A DNA stretch of 64,000 nt from an uncultured Dehalococcoidia bacterium (GTDB lineage Bacteria; Chloroflexota; Dehalococcoidia; Lucifugimonadales; UBA3495), in NCBI GenBank assembly GCA_958296385.1, contig OY282494.1, forward strand, positions 1,773,537 through 1,837,536, written 5' to 3'. Shown in pieces: positions 1-7,445 of this stretch. The notes below the pieces were generated by a model. The model had not been told where the DNA came from. It saw only the letters and a program-made list of their open reading frames with translations, and made no database searches. How positions within the stretch are numbered: position 1 is the stretch's first letter; every line of letters begins with the position of its first letter. Both the position numbers and the translations under genes were made by a program.

Positions 1-852
1 GACCACTATTGACGCTACCAGCGGAACATCCCTCATCATGAGCAGTTCCGGCGATTCCGCGTCCTTGCTGTGGTTCAGCAGGTACAGGTAGCGGAACAGG
101 CCGAAAATTACCATCGGCGCCGTCAGCAGCATCGCGTCGTTGTCCGGCAGGTTGTCCGCCTCCACCGTGTACAGGGTATAGCACACCAGCGCCGCCGTTG
201 CCGCCAGCGTCAGCAGCTGGCCGCCCAGCGGCGGCCCGTAGTGCCGCAGCGTAGCCCGCTGTTCCAGCCCGTCGCCGTCACTCAGCCGCGCCTCAGCGTA
301 CCGCCGTCCAATCACGATAAACAGCGCGCCGGCGGCCGTTACCGCGTACAGCCACGGCGACGGCGCCGCCCCCACTGCAACCGCGCCGGCCACCGCCCGC
401 AGCACGTACCCGCTGGCCACCAGCAGCACGTCCACCAGCGCCATCCGTTTCAGCCCCGCCGAGTACCCCGCGTTGATACTCAAGTAGATGACGCCCACCG
501 CCAGCAGCGCCCAGCCCAGCAGGTACATAATCGCCAGCGCCCCCGCCGCCAGCACGATGCCGGCCCCGGCCGCCAGCCCGACGGAAACCTGCCCCGACGC
601 CACCGGCCGCCGCCGCTTGACCGGATGCGTCCGGTCCGCCTCCCGGTCCGCCAGGTCGTTCAGCAGGTACACCGCCGATGCTGCGGCGCAAAAAGCCCCC
701 AGCAGCGCCGCCAGCCGCCCCGCGTGCCCCCACAGCGCGCCCAATTCGTCCGGCGACCAGACCAGCCCCACCGCAAACAGCAGCGGCAGAAACACCAGCA
801 GGTTTTTGACCCACTGCCGGGGCCGCAGCGCGCGCAGCAGCCCGCTCAGCAC
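1..852 (-). CDS. UbiA-family prenyltransferase, decaprenyl-phosphate phosphoribosyltransferase-like (3' end beyond window)
   Basis: This gene probably encodes an integral membrane enzyme that transfers a polar group to a polyprenyl phosphate, as decaprenyl-phosphate phosphoribosyltransferases do in cell-envelope glycan synthesis. The reading frame is open to the window edge (284 codons seen). The N-terminus reads LRALRPRQWVKNLLVF. The first Asp-rich motif NDLADREADRTHPVKRRRP starts at residue 65, and YSAGLKRMALVDV near residues 130-142 marks the second half. These are family signatures, and several hydrophobic helices follow. I chose a GTG start that overlaps the stop of the flippase-like gene upstream by 7 bases, so translation is probably coupled. 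The exact substrate is inferred from the family. Confidence 0.85.
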   Translation of the reverse strand, partial: MLSGLLRALRPRQWVKNLLVFLPLLFAVGLVWSPDELGALWGHAGRLAALLGAFCAAASAVYLLNDLADREADRTHPVKRRRPVASGQVSVGLAAGAGIVLAAGALAIMYLLGWALLAVGVIYLSINAGYSAGLKRMALVDVLLVASGYVLRAVAGAVAVGAAPSPWLYAVTAAGALFIVIGRRYAEARLSDGDGLEQRATLRHYGPPLGGQLLTLAATAALVCYTLYTVEADNLPDNDAMLLTAPMVIFGLFRYLYLLNHSKDAESPELLMMRDVPLVASIVV

Positions 853-1832
853 GCTGCCCTCTCCACGGCGTCAGCGTCCGCCTCAACCCCGGCGTCCGTT
901 TTAGCCGCAACGCCAGCGTCCGTCCGCCCCATCCGGCTCAGCCACAGCCACGCCAGCAGGCCCACCAGCACCGCCAGCCACAGGGTTGCCAGGCGGGTCA
1001 GCAGTGTCGCCGCCGCCGCCGCTGCTGCCATCATCCCCGCCTGTTGCAGCAGCGCAACCATACTCCCCTCAAACCCAATCAGGCCGCCCGGCAGCGCGGT
1101 AACCGCCCCCACCAGAGCCGCAATCGCCGAAATCGGCACCGCCAGCCCCAGCGACAGCGACTCATCCAGCCCCACTGCGATGACCCACAGCGCAACCCCC
1201 TCCGCGGCCCAGGCCAGCCCGCCCAATACCACCGCCGCCGCCAGCATCCGCACAGACATCAGACGGCGCAACCCGGCCTGAGATTGCCCCAGCGGTTCCC
1301 GCCAGCGGCGCAGCACCGGCAGTCGCAGCACGGCCGTCCCGTAGCGCGATGCCGCCAGCAGCCCGACGATGAGCAGAGCGGCCAGCGCTCCGCCAATCAG
1401 CGCGCCCACCGCCGGCGGCAGCAGCGCCAGCCCCGCCAGCGCCAGCAAAGCGACGGCAATCGCATCGGTCAGCCGTTCCATCACCACCGCCGGCGCCGAC
1501 TGCGCCACCGGCACCCCCGCCCGCTGACTCAGCCAAACGCTTTTGAGCATCTCCCCCACCTTGCCCGGCGTAATCGACAGCGCCAGCCCCGCCATAAACA
1601 CCGGCAAACTTACCGAGTGCGGCACGTGAGCATCCAGCGCGCGCAGGTACAGCCACCAGCGGACGTAGCGCAGCGCGTAGTTCAGCAGCGCCAGCCCCGC
1701 CGCCGCCGCAAACCACCCCGGCGGAAACCCCGCCAGCAGTGCCCCAATCTGCCCCACGTCCCCATAAGCCAGCAGCCCCGCAAACACCGCCAGCACCAAA
1801 AACCCCACCAAAAACCACCCCCGCCCCCTCAT
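846..1832 (-). CDS. Lysylphosphatidylglycerol synthase TM-domain / UPF0104 flippase-like membrane protein
   Basis: A 328-residue polytopic membrane protein with roughly eight hydrophobic segments. It carries family hallmarks: PGKVGEMLKS followed by a VMERLTDA segment, and a later PGGLIGFEG loop. These occur in the MprF/AglD-type membrane domain family, which is linked to moving or modifying lipid-linked envelope precursors. No soluble lysyl-transferase domain is present, so it is not a full MprF. It overlaps larB upstream by ATGA and the prenyltransferase downstream by 7 bases. The partnership with a prenyltransferase suggests a role in polyprenyl-linked glycan assembly, which is inference. 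The C-terminal tail is rich in Asp-Ala-Gly repeats. Confidence 0.8.
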   Translation of the reverse strand: MRGRGWFLVGFLVLAVFAGLLAYGDVGQIGALLAGFPPGWFAAAAGLALLNYALRYVRWWLYLRALDAHVPHSVSLPVFMAGLALSITPGKVGEMLKSVWLSQRAGVPVAQSAPAVVMERLTDAIAVALLALAGLALLPPAVGALIGGALAALLIVGLLAASRYGTAVLRLPVLRRWREPLGQSQAGLRRLMSVRMLAAAVVLGGLAWAAEGVALWVIAVGLDESLSLGLAVPISAIAALVGAVTALPGGLIGFEGSMVALLQQAGMMAAAAAAATLLTRLATLWLAVLVGLLAWLWLSRMGRTDAGVAAKTDAGVEADADAVERAAC

Positions 1833-2692
1833 ATCCCCCCCCCGCCACCGTCAGCCGGGATGCCATCGGATGCGATGCTATCCGACGGGATGCTATCCGA
1901 TGCGATACCACTGCCCGTCGGATTGGTCGCCATCGCGTTAATCTGCGCCGCCAGATAGCCCGCCCCGAAACCGTTGTCAATGTTGACCACCGACACGCCC
2001 GGAGCGCAGGCGTTCAGCATCCCCAGCAGCGCGGCCACGCCGCCAAAACTGGCCCCGTAGCCCACACTCGTCGGCACGGCGATAACCGGCGCCGACACCA
2101 GCCCGGCCACCACGCTGGCCAAAGCCGCCTCCATCCCGGCCGCAACTACAATGACCCGCGCCCGCCGCAGCGTATCCAGCTGGCCCAGCAGCCGGTGCAG
2201 CCCGGCCACGCCAACGTCGTTCAGCCGCGCCACCCGGCACCCCATCAACCCGGCGGTAACGGCCGCCTCCTCCGCAACCGGCAAATCGGCAGTGCCGCCC
2301 GTAACCACCAGCACGCCATCGGCCAACGGCGGCGGTTCCGCATCCGATACCCCCGGTTCCGCCGGCACCACAATACAGCGGGCCAGAGGATGATACACCG
2401 CCCCCGGCACGGCGGCCGACACCGCATCCCACGCCGCCGCCGCTGCCCGCGTAGCCAGCACCGGATGCCCTCGTCCGGCCATTGCCGACACGATACCCGC
2501 AACCTGCTCCGGCGTCTTGCCCTCCCCCAGCACCACCTCCGGCCAGCCCGTCCGCAAAGGCCGGTGATGGTCCAGCCGGGCATACCCCAAATCCTGATAA
2601 GGCAAATCGGACAACGCAGCTGCGGCCTCGCCCACCGACGCCCCCCCGTCGCGCACCCGCTCCAGCAGCCGGCGCAATCCGGCAGCATCCAC
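1829..2692 (-). CDS. larB: Nickel-pincer cofactor biosynthesis protein LarB
   Basis: LarB carboxylates and hydrolyses nicotinic acid adenine dinucleotide, the first step of the nickel-pincer cofactor used by lactate racemase and related enzymes. The N-terminal segment LPYQDLGYARLDHHR and the PurE-like C-terminal half, ending in VGYGASFGGVAALLGMLN and VVNIDNGFGAGY, match the family well. At 287 residues it is slightly long. The extra C-terminal tail (last ~30 residues, nt 1830-1915) is a Ser/Asp/Gly/Ile low-complexity stretch made from short degenerate repeats of the type GATGCTATCC. No larC or larE is visible nearby. It ends in an ATGA overlap with the flippase-like gene. Confidence 0.88.
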   Translation of the reverse strand: MDAAGLRRLLERVRDGGASVGEAAAALSDLPYQDLGYARLDHHRPLRTGWPEVVLGEGKTPEQVAGIVSAMAGRGHPVLATRAAAAAWDAVSAAVPGAVYHPLARCIVVPAEPGVSDAEPPPLADGVLVVTGGTADLPVAEEAAVTAGLMGCRVARLNDVGVAGLHRLLGQLDTLRRARVIVVAAGMEAALASVVAGLVSAPVIAVPTSVGYGASFGGVAALLGMLNACAPGVSVVNIDNGFGAGYLAAQINAMATNPTGSGIASDSIPSDSIASDGIPADGGGGGI

Positions 2693-2694
2693 GA

Positions 2695-3120
2695 CTAACC
2701 GGCCTCCGACGGAGCAGCCGCATCAGGATTCACGCCATCGCCAGCCCCAGCATCGCCAGCCCTGGCATCGGCAGTCTGCTGTTTCATCAAACGGTACATC
2801 GCCCCCAGCGTTCCCATCCCGGCGACGTAGCACGCAAAGACGGCAACCGCAATCCAGGTCAAAGCCACAAACCGCCCCGGCAAATCCAAAGCAAAAGTCA
2901 AAACCACCGCAATGCCCACCAGAATAACCGCCGACACCGCGCCCAGCGCCACGCCAAACCGAGTCGCCGCCAGCAAAGGCTTGGCATCCCCGGTATCAAC
3001 GTACCGCATCCCGAAATAAGCCCCGAGAAACGGCCCAAAAGGCGCCAGCAAAAATTGCGCAACGGGTATCACCGTGCAAACCAGCATAACCCCCAAAGCC
3101 GTGCCTAAACCCCTGCGCAT
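2695..3120 (-). CDS. Small multi-pass membrane protein of unknown function
   Basis: A 141-residue protein with three to four hydrophobic segments. The first lies at residues ~5-28, with two or three more at ~48-110. A low-complexity Ala/Gly/Asp C-terminal tail follows. I do not recognise a family. It is the first gene of the minus-strand run that continues into larB, whose start lies only two bases beyond this stop, so they are probably cotranscribed. The ATG at 3120 is the natural start. Intergenic repeat sequence lies immediately upstream. Confidence 0.6.
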   Translation of the reverse strand: MRRGLGTALGVMLVCTVIPVAQFLLAPFGPFLGAYFGMRYVDTGDAKPLLAATRFGVALGAVSAVILVGIAVVLTFALDLPGRFVALTWIAVAVFACYVAGMGTLGAMYRLMKQQTADARAGDAGAGDGVNPDAAAPSEAG

Positions 3121-3280
3121 CTCAAATCACACATCCCAACAAGCTAACCGGATTCCGGCAGACGGAACCGCCAAACGCCCCGCTCAAAATGCCGGCAAGA
3201 CAGTATAGCCCCCGCCTGCCCCAATGTCATTCGGCTCCATCCCAACGTCGCTACCCCAATGTCATTCGGCCATTCCTACT

Positions 3281-3380
3281 GTCATTCTGAGCGCAGCGAA
3301 GAATCTCGAAAGCGTAGCAGCGACGTTGCCCCCAAAGTGGCCCCTACGCCGTCGAGATTCTTCGCTGCGCTCAGAATGAC
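3281..3380. repeat. MITE-like palindromic repeat, copy 1
   Basis: Perfect 29 bp inverted arms (3281-3309 and 3352-3380), each containing GAGCGCAGCGAAGAATCTCG or its complement, surround a ~42 bp centre. Two broken pieces of the outer end (CCAATGTCATTCGG type) lie at about 3224-3237 and 3254-3268, which suggests repeated insertion or decay at this site. The family recurs at 7275, 12629, 40588, 44614 and 59266. It encodes nothing visible. Confidence 0.9.
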
Positions 3381-3401
3381 ATTGGGGTAGTTGACGAAAC
3401 G

Positions 3402-3809
3402 CTACCCCGTCCGCTTCCCGCTCCGCAGCAGCGATATGCCCTCAATCGCCAGAAAGATGACCGTCGGCGGTATGATAAAGTGCCAAATCCAAACGTTGGC
3501 AACGTCAACCCCCTGTATCACCTTGACCAGATAGTTGTGCAGATAGAACATCGCAGTAGCCGCCACCAGCGCCGTAACGACGTCCCGCGGCAGCTGCCCC
3601 AAATGCCCGCCGCCCGCGTCGCGCACCCGCAGCGAGTCGGCAACGTTCAGCAGCGTAGCAACGGCCAGCACAATGATTATCAGCGGGTCAATGATGTTCC
3701 AGATGGCCTGGCCCCCCGGCCCGTTGGCGATGAAAAAGTAGTAGTTGAGCAGCACCGCCAGCCCAACCAGCAAAGCAATGCCGCCCAGCCCTTTGCGCGC
3801 CATGTCCAT
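3402..3809 (-). CDS. Small membrane protein, tandem paralogue A
   Basis: A 135-residue protein with about four transmembrane segments, the first being GLGGIALLVGLAVLLNYYFF near the N-terminus. It is strikingly similar along its whole length to the next gene (3899-4309): both start MDM(A/L)RKGLGGIALLVGLAVL and share a central HLGQLPRDVVTAL motif and a C-terminal LAIEGISLxRSG. I do not recognise a named family. A clear GAGGAGG ribosome site precedes the ATG. The pair probably arose by local duplication. Function unknown. Confidence 0.65.
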   Translation of the reverse strand: MDMARKGLGGIALLVGLAVLLNYYFFIANGPGGQAIWNIIDPLIIIVLAVATLLNVADSLRVRDAGGGHLGQLPRDVVTALVAATAMFYLHNYLVKVIQGVDVANVWIWHFIIPPTVIFLAIEGISLLRSGKRTG

Positions 3810-3898
3810 AGCAATTCACCTCCTCTAATCTGTGTCCTGTTGGCCGGAGCGCATCCGCCCTCAGCCCGTCCAATCCGGCGCCGGCGTCATACCCGATG

Positions 3899-4309
3899 CT
3901 ATCCCGTCCCCCGACTCCCGCTCCGCCACAGTGAGATGCCCTCAATCGCCAGCAAGATGACTGCCGCCGGCACGATAAAGTGCCAGATCCACTGCTCAGC
4001 GGCGTCAACGCCAACTATTAGCTGGAGCAGGTAGTTGTGCAGATAAAACAGCGCAGTCGCCGCCGCCAGCGCCGTAACCACGTCGCGCGGCAGCTGCCCC
4101 AAATGCCTGCCGGACACGCCCCGAATCCGCAGCGAATCGGCAACATTCAGCAGCGTAGCAACGCCCAGCACAATAACAACCAGCGGGTCAAGGACATTCC
4201 AGATGACCTGCCCAACAGCCTCGTTGGCCAGGAAAAAGTAGTAATTCAACAAAACCGCCAGCCCAACCAGCAAAGCAATCCCGCCCAACCCCTTGCGCAG
4301 CATATCCAT
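3899..4309 (-). CDS. Small membrane protein, tandem paralogue B
   Basis: A 136-residue paralogue of the neighbouring 3402-3809 gene, with the same four-segment hydrophobic profile and the same conserved HLGQLPRDVVTAL and LAIEGISLWRSG motifs. The frame stays open further upstream, but the start at 4309 matches the paralogue's N-terminus and has an AGGGGG ribosome site. The product is most likely a cytoplasmic-membrane protein of unknown role. The two copies differ mainly in the loops. Confidence 0.65.
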   Translation of the reverse strand: MDMLRKGLGGIALLVGLAVLLNYYFFLANEAVGQVIWNVLDPLVVIVLGVATLLNVADSLRIRGVSGRHLGQLPRDVVTALAAATALFYLHNYLLQLIVGVDAAEQWIWHFIVPAAVILLAIEGISLWRSGSRGTG

Positions 4310-4517
4310 AGCAGCCAACCCCCTGTACATCGTGATAGCAAGGGCCATAACCCCGTCAGCCCGCACAAATCTAGCACCTTTCACCACCACAAGCCTAGCG
4401 CAGCAAACCCACCTTTCAGCCAATCCGGGCGCCATCCCCCTCCCCCAACGCCAGCCCAACGCCCCCCCAATGTCATATGGAGTGAGCAGAATGACAGCGG
4501 TAGCGGCGGCGCTCGGT

Positions 4518-4548
4518 ATGACAGCGCGGGGCATAACCTCTGTATAAT
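4518..4548 (+). promoter_or_regulatory. Putative sigma70-type promoter of the thioesterase gene
   Basis: A perfect TATAAT at 4543-4548 lies 19 bases after ATGACA (4518-4523) and 40 bases before the ATG at 4588. Spacing is a little long, so the -35 is the weaker part. A decayed piece of the MITE-like repeat end (4463-4493) sits just upstream. Confidence 0.4.
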
Positions 4549-4587
4549 TCCCCCTGCGCCGGCGATTTGCCGTATGGAGAAACTACG

Positions 4588-5016
4588 ATGAGCGTTCCAG
4601 AACAACCGCCCGGGCAGGATGGCCCCTTTGCCGACCTGCTGGGCATCCGGCCCGGCCAGTCGGCCAACGGCGTCGGCACGGCGTTTATGACCGTTGCGGA
4701 CAAGCATCGCCAGCGTGCCGGCGTAGTGCAGGGCGGCATCCTGGTGGCCCTGGCCGACTACGCGTTCTTTCGCGCCTGCCGCTCCGTGCTCAACGCGGGC
4801 GAACACGCCGTAACCATCGAGCTAAAGCTCAACTTCATCGCCCCCGCCCGCGACGGCGAACTCACCGCCCGCAGTGCCATCAAAAGCCGGGGCGGCCGCA
4901 TCATCGTCGGCGATATGGAGATATTCGGCGCCGACGGCCAGCTAATCGCCACCGGCATCGGCACCTACATGACAGTTTTCGCCCGGAGCAATACCCCGCC
5001 GACCGATTCAGCCTGA
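4588..5016 (+). CDS. PaaI-type hotdog-fold thioesterase
   Basis: A 142-residue protein of the PaaI/hotdog acyl-CoA thioesterase superfamily, which hydrolyses small or aromatic acyl-CoA esters in the cytoplasm. The central VVQGGILVALADYAFF helix segment is the typical HGG(x)ALAD-like signature, here with Gln-Gly-Gly. The strand pattern ELKLNFIAPARDGELTARS and a GDMEIFGADGQLIATGIGTY ending also match. I chose the ATG at 4588 because GGAGAA lies seven bases upstream. An in-frame TTG at 4567 is less likely. Substrate cannot be told. Confidence 0.8.
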   Translation: MSVPEQPPGQDGPFADLLGIRPGQSANGVGTAFMTVADKHRQRAGVVQGGILVALADYAFFRACRSVLNAGEHAVTIELKLNFIAPARDGELTARSAIKSRGGRIIVGDMEIFGADGQLIATGIGTYMTVFARSNTPPTDSA

Positions 5017-5063
5017 TGCCGTCGCTATCCCGTCGCTTTGCAATCGGAATGATTGGCCGACGG

Positions 5064-5092
5064 TTGGCATACGATGGCGCAGCGGTTATAAT
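5064..5092 (+). promoter_or_regulatory. Sigma70-type promoter of the Rrf2 regulator
   Basis: TTGGCA (5064-5069), 17 bases, then a perfect TATAAT (5087-5092). The transcript would start near 5099, directly before the GGAGGTG ribosome site, giving a very short leader. Confidence 0.65.
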
Positions 5093-5115
5093 CGGTTCAT
5101 TACGGAGGTGTCGGT

Positions 5116-5586
5116 TTGCGCATCCCCATGAAAGTTGACTACGGCGTCCGCGCCCTGGTAGAGCTGGCCATGCACTACGGCAGCGGCCCGGTGCAAACGG
5201 CGGCCATCGCCTACCGGCAGGGCATACCCGAACCCTACCTGGAGCGCCTGATGTCCGCCCTCAACAAAAGCGGTTTCGTCCACAGCCGCCGCGGCCCGCA
5301 AGGCGGCCACCTGCTGGCCCGCGCCCCCTCTGAAATCAACCTCTACGACATAATGCAAGAGCTGGACGGCAACGCATCCCCCCTGGACTGCCTGACCCTG
5401 CCCACCGACTGTATGTTCGTCGACTCCTGCGCCCAAAAAGAAATCTGGCAAACGGTAGAGGATTCCATCCAGCAAGTACTGGAATCCACAACCCTGAGCC
5501 ACCTGGCCCAAAGACAAGCCACCCTAATCCACCAAGCCGACCGCCGCGCCGCCCCCGAGACCACAGAACAGCCGGTCACCGTGTAA
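5116..5586 (+). CDS. Rrf2-family Fe-S transcriptional regulator
   Basis: A 156-residue winged-helix regulator. The N-terminal MKVDYGVRALVELAMHYG and GFVHSRRGPQGGHLLAR segments are typical of Rrf2/IscR/NsrR/RsrR proteins. Three cysteines at about 92, 99 and 105 sit where IscR-type proteins bind an iron-sulfur cluster, so it may sense iron-sulfur status or nitrosative/redox stress. Which ligand is inference. I favour the TTG start at 5116, five bases after GGAGGTG and giving the usual MRIP(M) beginning; the ATG at 5128 is the alternative. No obvious target operon is adjacent. Confidence 0.85.
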   Translation: MRIPMKVDYGVRALVELAMHYGSGPVQTAAIAYRQGIPEPYLERLMSALNKSGFVHSRRGPQGGHLLARAPSEINLYDIMQELDGNASPLDCLTLPTDCMFVDSCAQKEIWQTVEDSIQQVLESTTLSHLAQRQATLIHQADRRAAPETTEQPVTV

Positions 5587-5633
5587 CCGCCGCCGGGCGT
5601 ACCCCGGTCATTACGACGCGCGAGTTGCTGCGA

Positions 5634-6362
5634 TTAGTCCTCCGGCCGCGGCTCCCGGTCATCCAGTTCGTACCAGTACACCTGCCCGCTGTCGATGTCC
5701 GCTTGAATATCGCGGTCGTTGCGGATGCTGGCGACGGCAGCGTGCGCGGGACACCCGGTGAACCGGGTCAGGTAGCCGGCGTTGCGGATTGCGCGACTGG
5801 TATCACGCACATCCGCCGTGTAGGACACTTCCATAGCGATGTAGTGGGTATTCCCATCATCGTCGGCGGCTTCGATTACCAGGTCAGCGCGGCGGAAACT
5901 GCGCAGCTCATTGAGCCCAATGCCGGAGGTATCCGCAGCTACGTGCATTTCCAGCAGGTCATTCTGGGTAAGGGTACGAACTGACCGGAAGCCCATATCG
6001 AAAGCAATGCTGGTGGCCTCACTGGCCGTTGCGTTACGGGCATGGGTCCCTTTCATATTGGAGATGTCCCCCCTCAGCCGCTCAATTGCCCGGTCAGTCC
6101 GGGTCATAAAGCCACTCGCTGTAGCGTTGAATTGAATCTGATCTTTGTTGAACTGGCGTTGCTCGACGATGAACTGCTCGGTTTTCACGATAAACTGATC
6201 AGTTTTTGCCATGAACTGCTCGGTTTTCGCCACGAATTGGTCGAACCGGGCGGGCAGATTGATTAGTTCCTCAGTGAGGATTTCACGCCGCACGGCCGCT
6301 TTCCAGTCCGGGTTCTCGGACAGGGCGCGCAGCAGGTCGTCGGTTGTACTTATAGTGACCAT
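5634..6362 (-). CDS. Heptad-repeat coiled-coil protein with a nuclease-like C-terminal domain
   Basis: A 242-residue protein. Residues ~38-75 are near-perfect heptads of the form (T/F)(E/D)QF(V/I/M)xK, forecasting a coiled coil and oligomerisation. The C-terminal half has ADLVIEA and YIAMEVSYTADVRDTSRAI, reminiscent of the D...ExK-like core of the PD-(D/E)XK nuclease fold. The lysine is replaced by Ser/Tyr, so catalysis is uncertain. I chose the ATG at 6362 because GAGGG precedes it. A TATAAT at 6384-6389 on this strand could be its -10 box and argues against the longer TTG-started form. Function unknown. Confidence 0.6.
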   Translation of the reverse strand: MVTISTTDDLLRALSENPDWKAAVRREILTEELINLPARFDQFVAKTEQFMAKTDQFIVKTEQFIVEQRQFNKDQIQFNATASGFMTRTDRAIERLRGDISNMKGTHARNATASEATSIAFDMGFRSVRTLTQNDLLEMHVAADTSGIGLNELRSFRRADLVIEAADDDGNTHYIAMEVSYTADVRDTSRAIRNAGYLTRFTGCPAHAAVASIRNDRDIQADIDSGQVYWYELDDREPRPED

Positions 6363-6407
6363 CAACAATCCCTCGCTGCATCCATTATACGCCAAACTAG
6401 CCCGCCG

Positions 6408-7220
6408 CTAGCGGTTCAGCAGCCACCATTCTGCGCTGCCGAGGTTGAACTCGATGCGGCGGAAGCCTTCGGCGTATTCTACTCCGCAGCGCTGGCCCTG
6501 GTTGCGGCAGCCTTCGGTGAAACGCTCCAGGCGGTGGGCGGGGGTGCGGGCTCCCATTTGCGACTCGTGGGCGCTCAGGGATTCGGCTTTCAGGCGGATG
6601 TGTTCCTCGGTTAGTTCGATGAACGTGTCGGGCCGCTCGGAACCCCACAGCAGGGCCTCCCGCACCTGGTGCGGTTCCAGTCCTTCATCTCTGATTTGCT
6701 CCGGGTAGTCCAGATAGCTCCAGGCGTAGGAGAACGCGGCGTCTAATGCCGCCTGGCCGCTTTTGCGGTGGTCGCGGTGCGTGTGGGAGGTTACGCGGTA
6801 GGGGTCGATGCCGAAAATTACTTCGGGTTTGTGCCGTCGGATTTGGCGCACTACTTCGCCGCGATACCTGGCCGTATCCTCCAGCTCGCCGTCGCCGTAG
6901 CGCAGGAATACTACTTCGGCTACGCCCAGCAGGTTGGCGGCGTTTTGCTGTTCTATCTCGCGGGTGGCGGCCAGCCTTTCGGGGGTCATAGCCCGGTCTC
7001 CGGTGCCCTTGTTGCCGTTGGTGGACATCAGCACGACTACTTTGGTGCCGGCCTCGGCAATCCAGCGGGCCATAGTGGCGCCGCAGCCGCCCTCGGCGTC
7101 GTCGGGGTGCGGCGTCACCACCAGGGCGCTGGCCGGCGGTTCCGTCATCAAGCGCGGCGTGGGGGCGTATTCCTGGTCGGGGAATCCCCAGCCGTCAATC
7201 CCGTGCGGTCTGCTGGTCAT
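6408..7220 (-). CDS. PIG-L family (LmbE-like) deacetylase 1
   Basis: A 270-residue zinc-dependent N-acetylglucosamine-type deacetylase. The metal motif HPDDAE is at residues 38-43 and the second metal region THRDHR lies mid-protein. GGGCGATM-type packing follows the first motif. Relatives act on acetylglucosaminyl lipids, mycothiol or bacillithiol precursors, or antibiotics; the substrate here is unknown. GGGAGG lies six bases before the ATG. A second, divergent PIG-L protein is at 26903-27754. Confidence 0.85.
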   Translation of the reverse strand: MTSRPHGIDGWGFPDQEYAPTPRLMTEPPASALVVTPHPDDAEGGCGATMARWIAEAGTKVVVLMSTNGNKGTGDRAMTPERLAATREIEQQNAANLLGVAEVVFLRYGDGELEDTARYRGEVVRQIRRHKPEVIFGIDPYRVTSHTHRDHRKSGQAALDAAFSYAWSYLDYPEQIRDEGLEPHQVREALLWGSERPDTFIELTEEHIRLKAESLSAHESQMGARTPAHRLERFTEGCRNQGQRCGVEYAEGFRRIEFNLGSAEWWLLNR

Positions 7221-7274
7221 TGCGCGCCTCCCTGGCCGGTCATGTCCGTAGCCGATTAATCCTCTAACATCACC

Positions 7275-7380
7275 AATGTCATTCTGAGCGTAGCGAAGAA
7301 TCTCGACGGCGTAAGGGACGCTTTGAGGGAAACGCCGCTGCTACGCTATCGAGATTCTTCGCTGCGCTCAGAATGACATT
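7275..7380. repeat. MITE-like palindromic repeat, copy 2
   Basis: Inverted arms of 32 bp (7275-7306 and 7349-7380) differ by one base (GAGCGTAGCG against GAGCGCAGCG). The 42 bp centre includes a short GTAAGGGACGCTTTGAGGGAA segment related to the other copies. It occupies the gap between the aldehyde dehydrogenase stop and the PIG-L start. Confidence 0.9.
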
Positions 7381-7445
7381 ATTGAAAGGTCAGGTAAGGG
7401 CGGGTCGGGTTTGCGGCCCGCCCCTACGGTTAGGTTGGGTTGCGG

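Noticed and set aside
70-1958. Long plus-strand open frames (70-1281 and 1044-1958) over the prenyltransferase/flippase genes
   Set aside because: Arg/Gln/Pro-rich translations without any family motif; they are antisense shadows of well-supported minus-strand membrane proteins in GC-rich DNA.
3281-3380. Palindromic repeat considered as a rho-independent terminator only
   Set aside because: The same ~100 bp structure with matching centre occurs in six places in both contexts, and no T-run follows; a mobile-type repeat explains it better.
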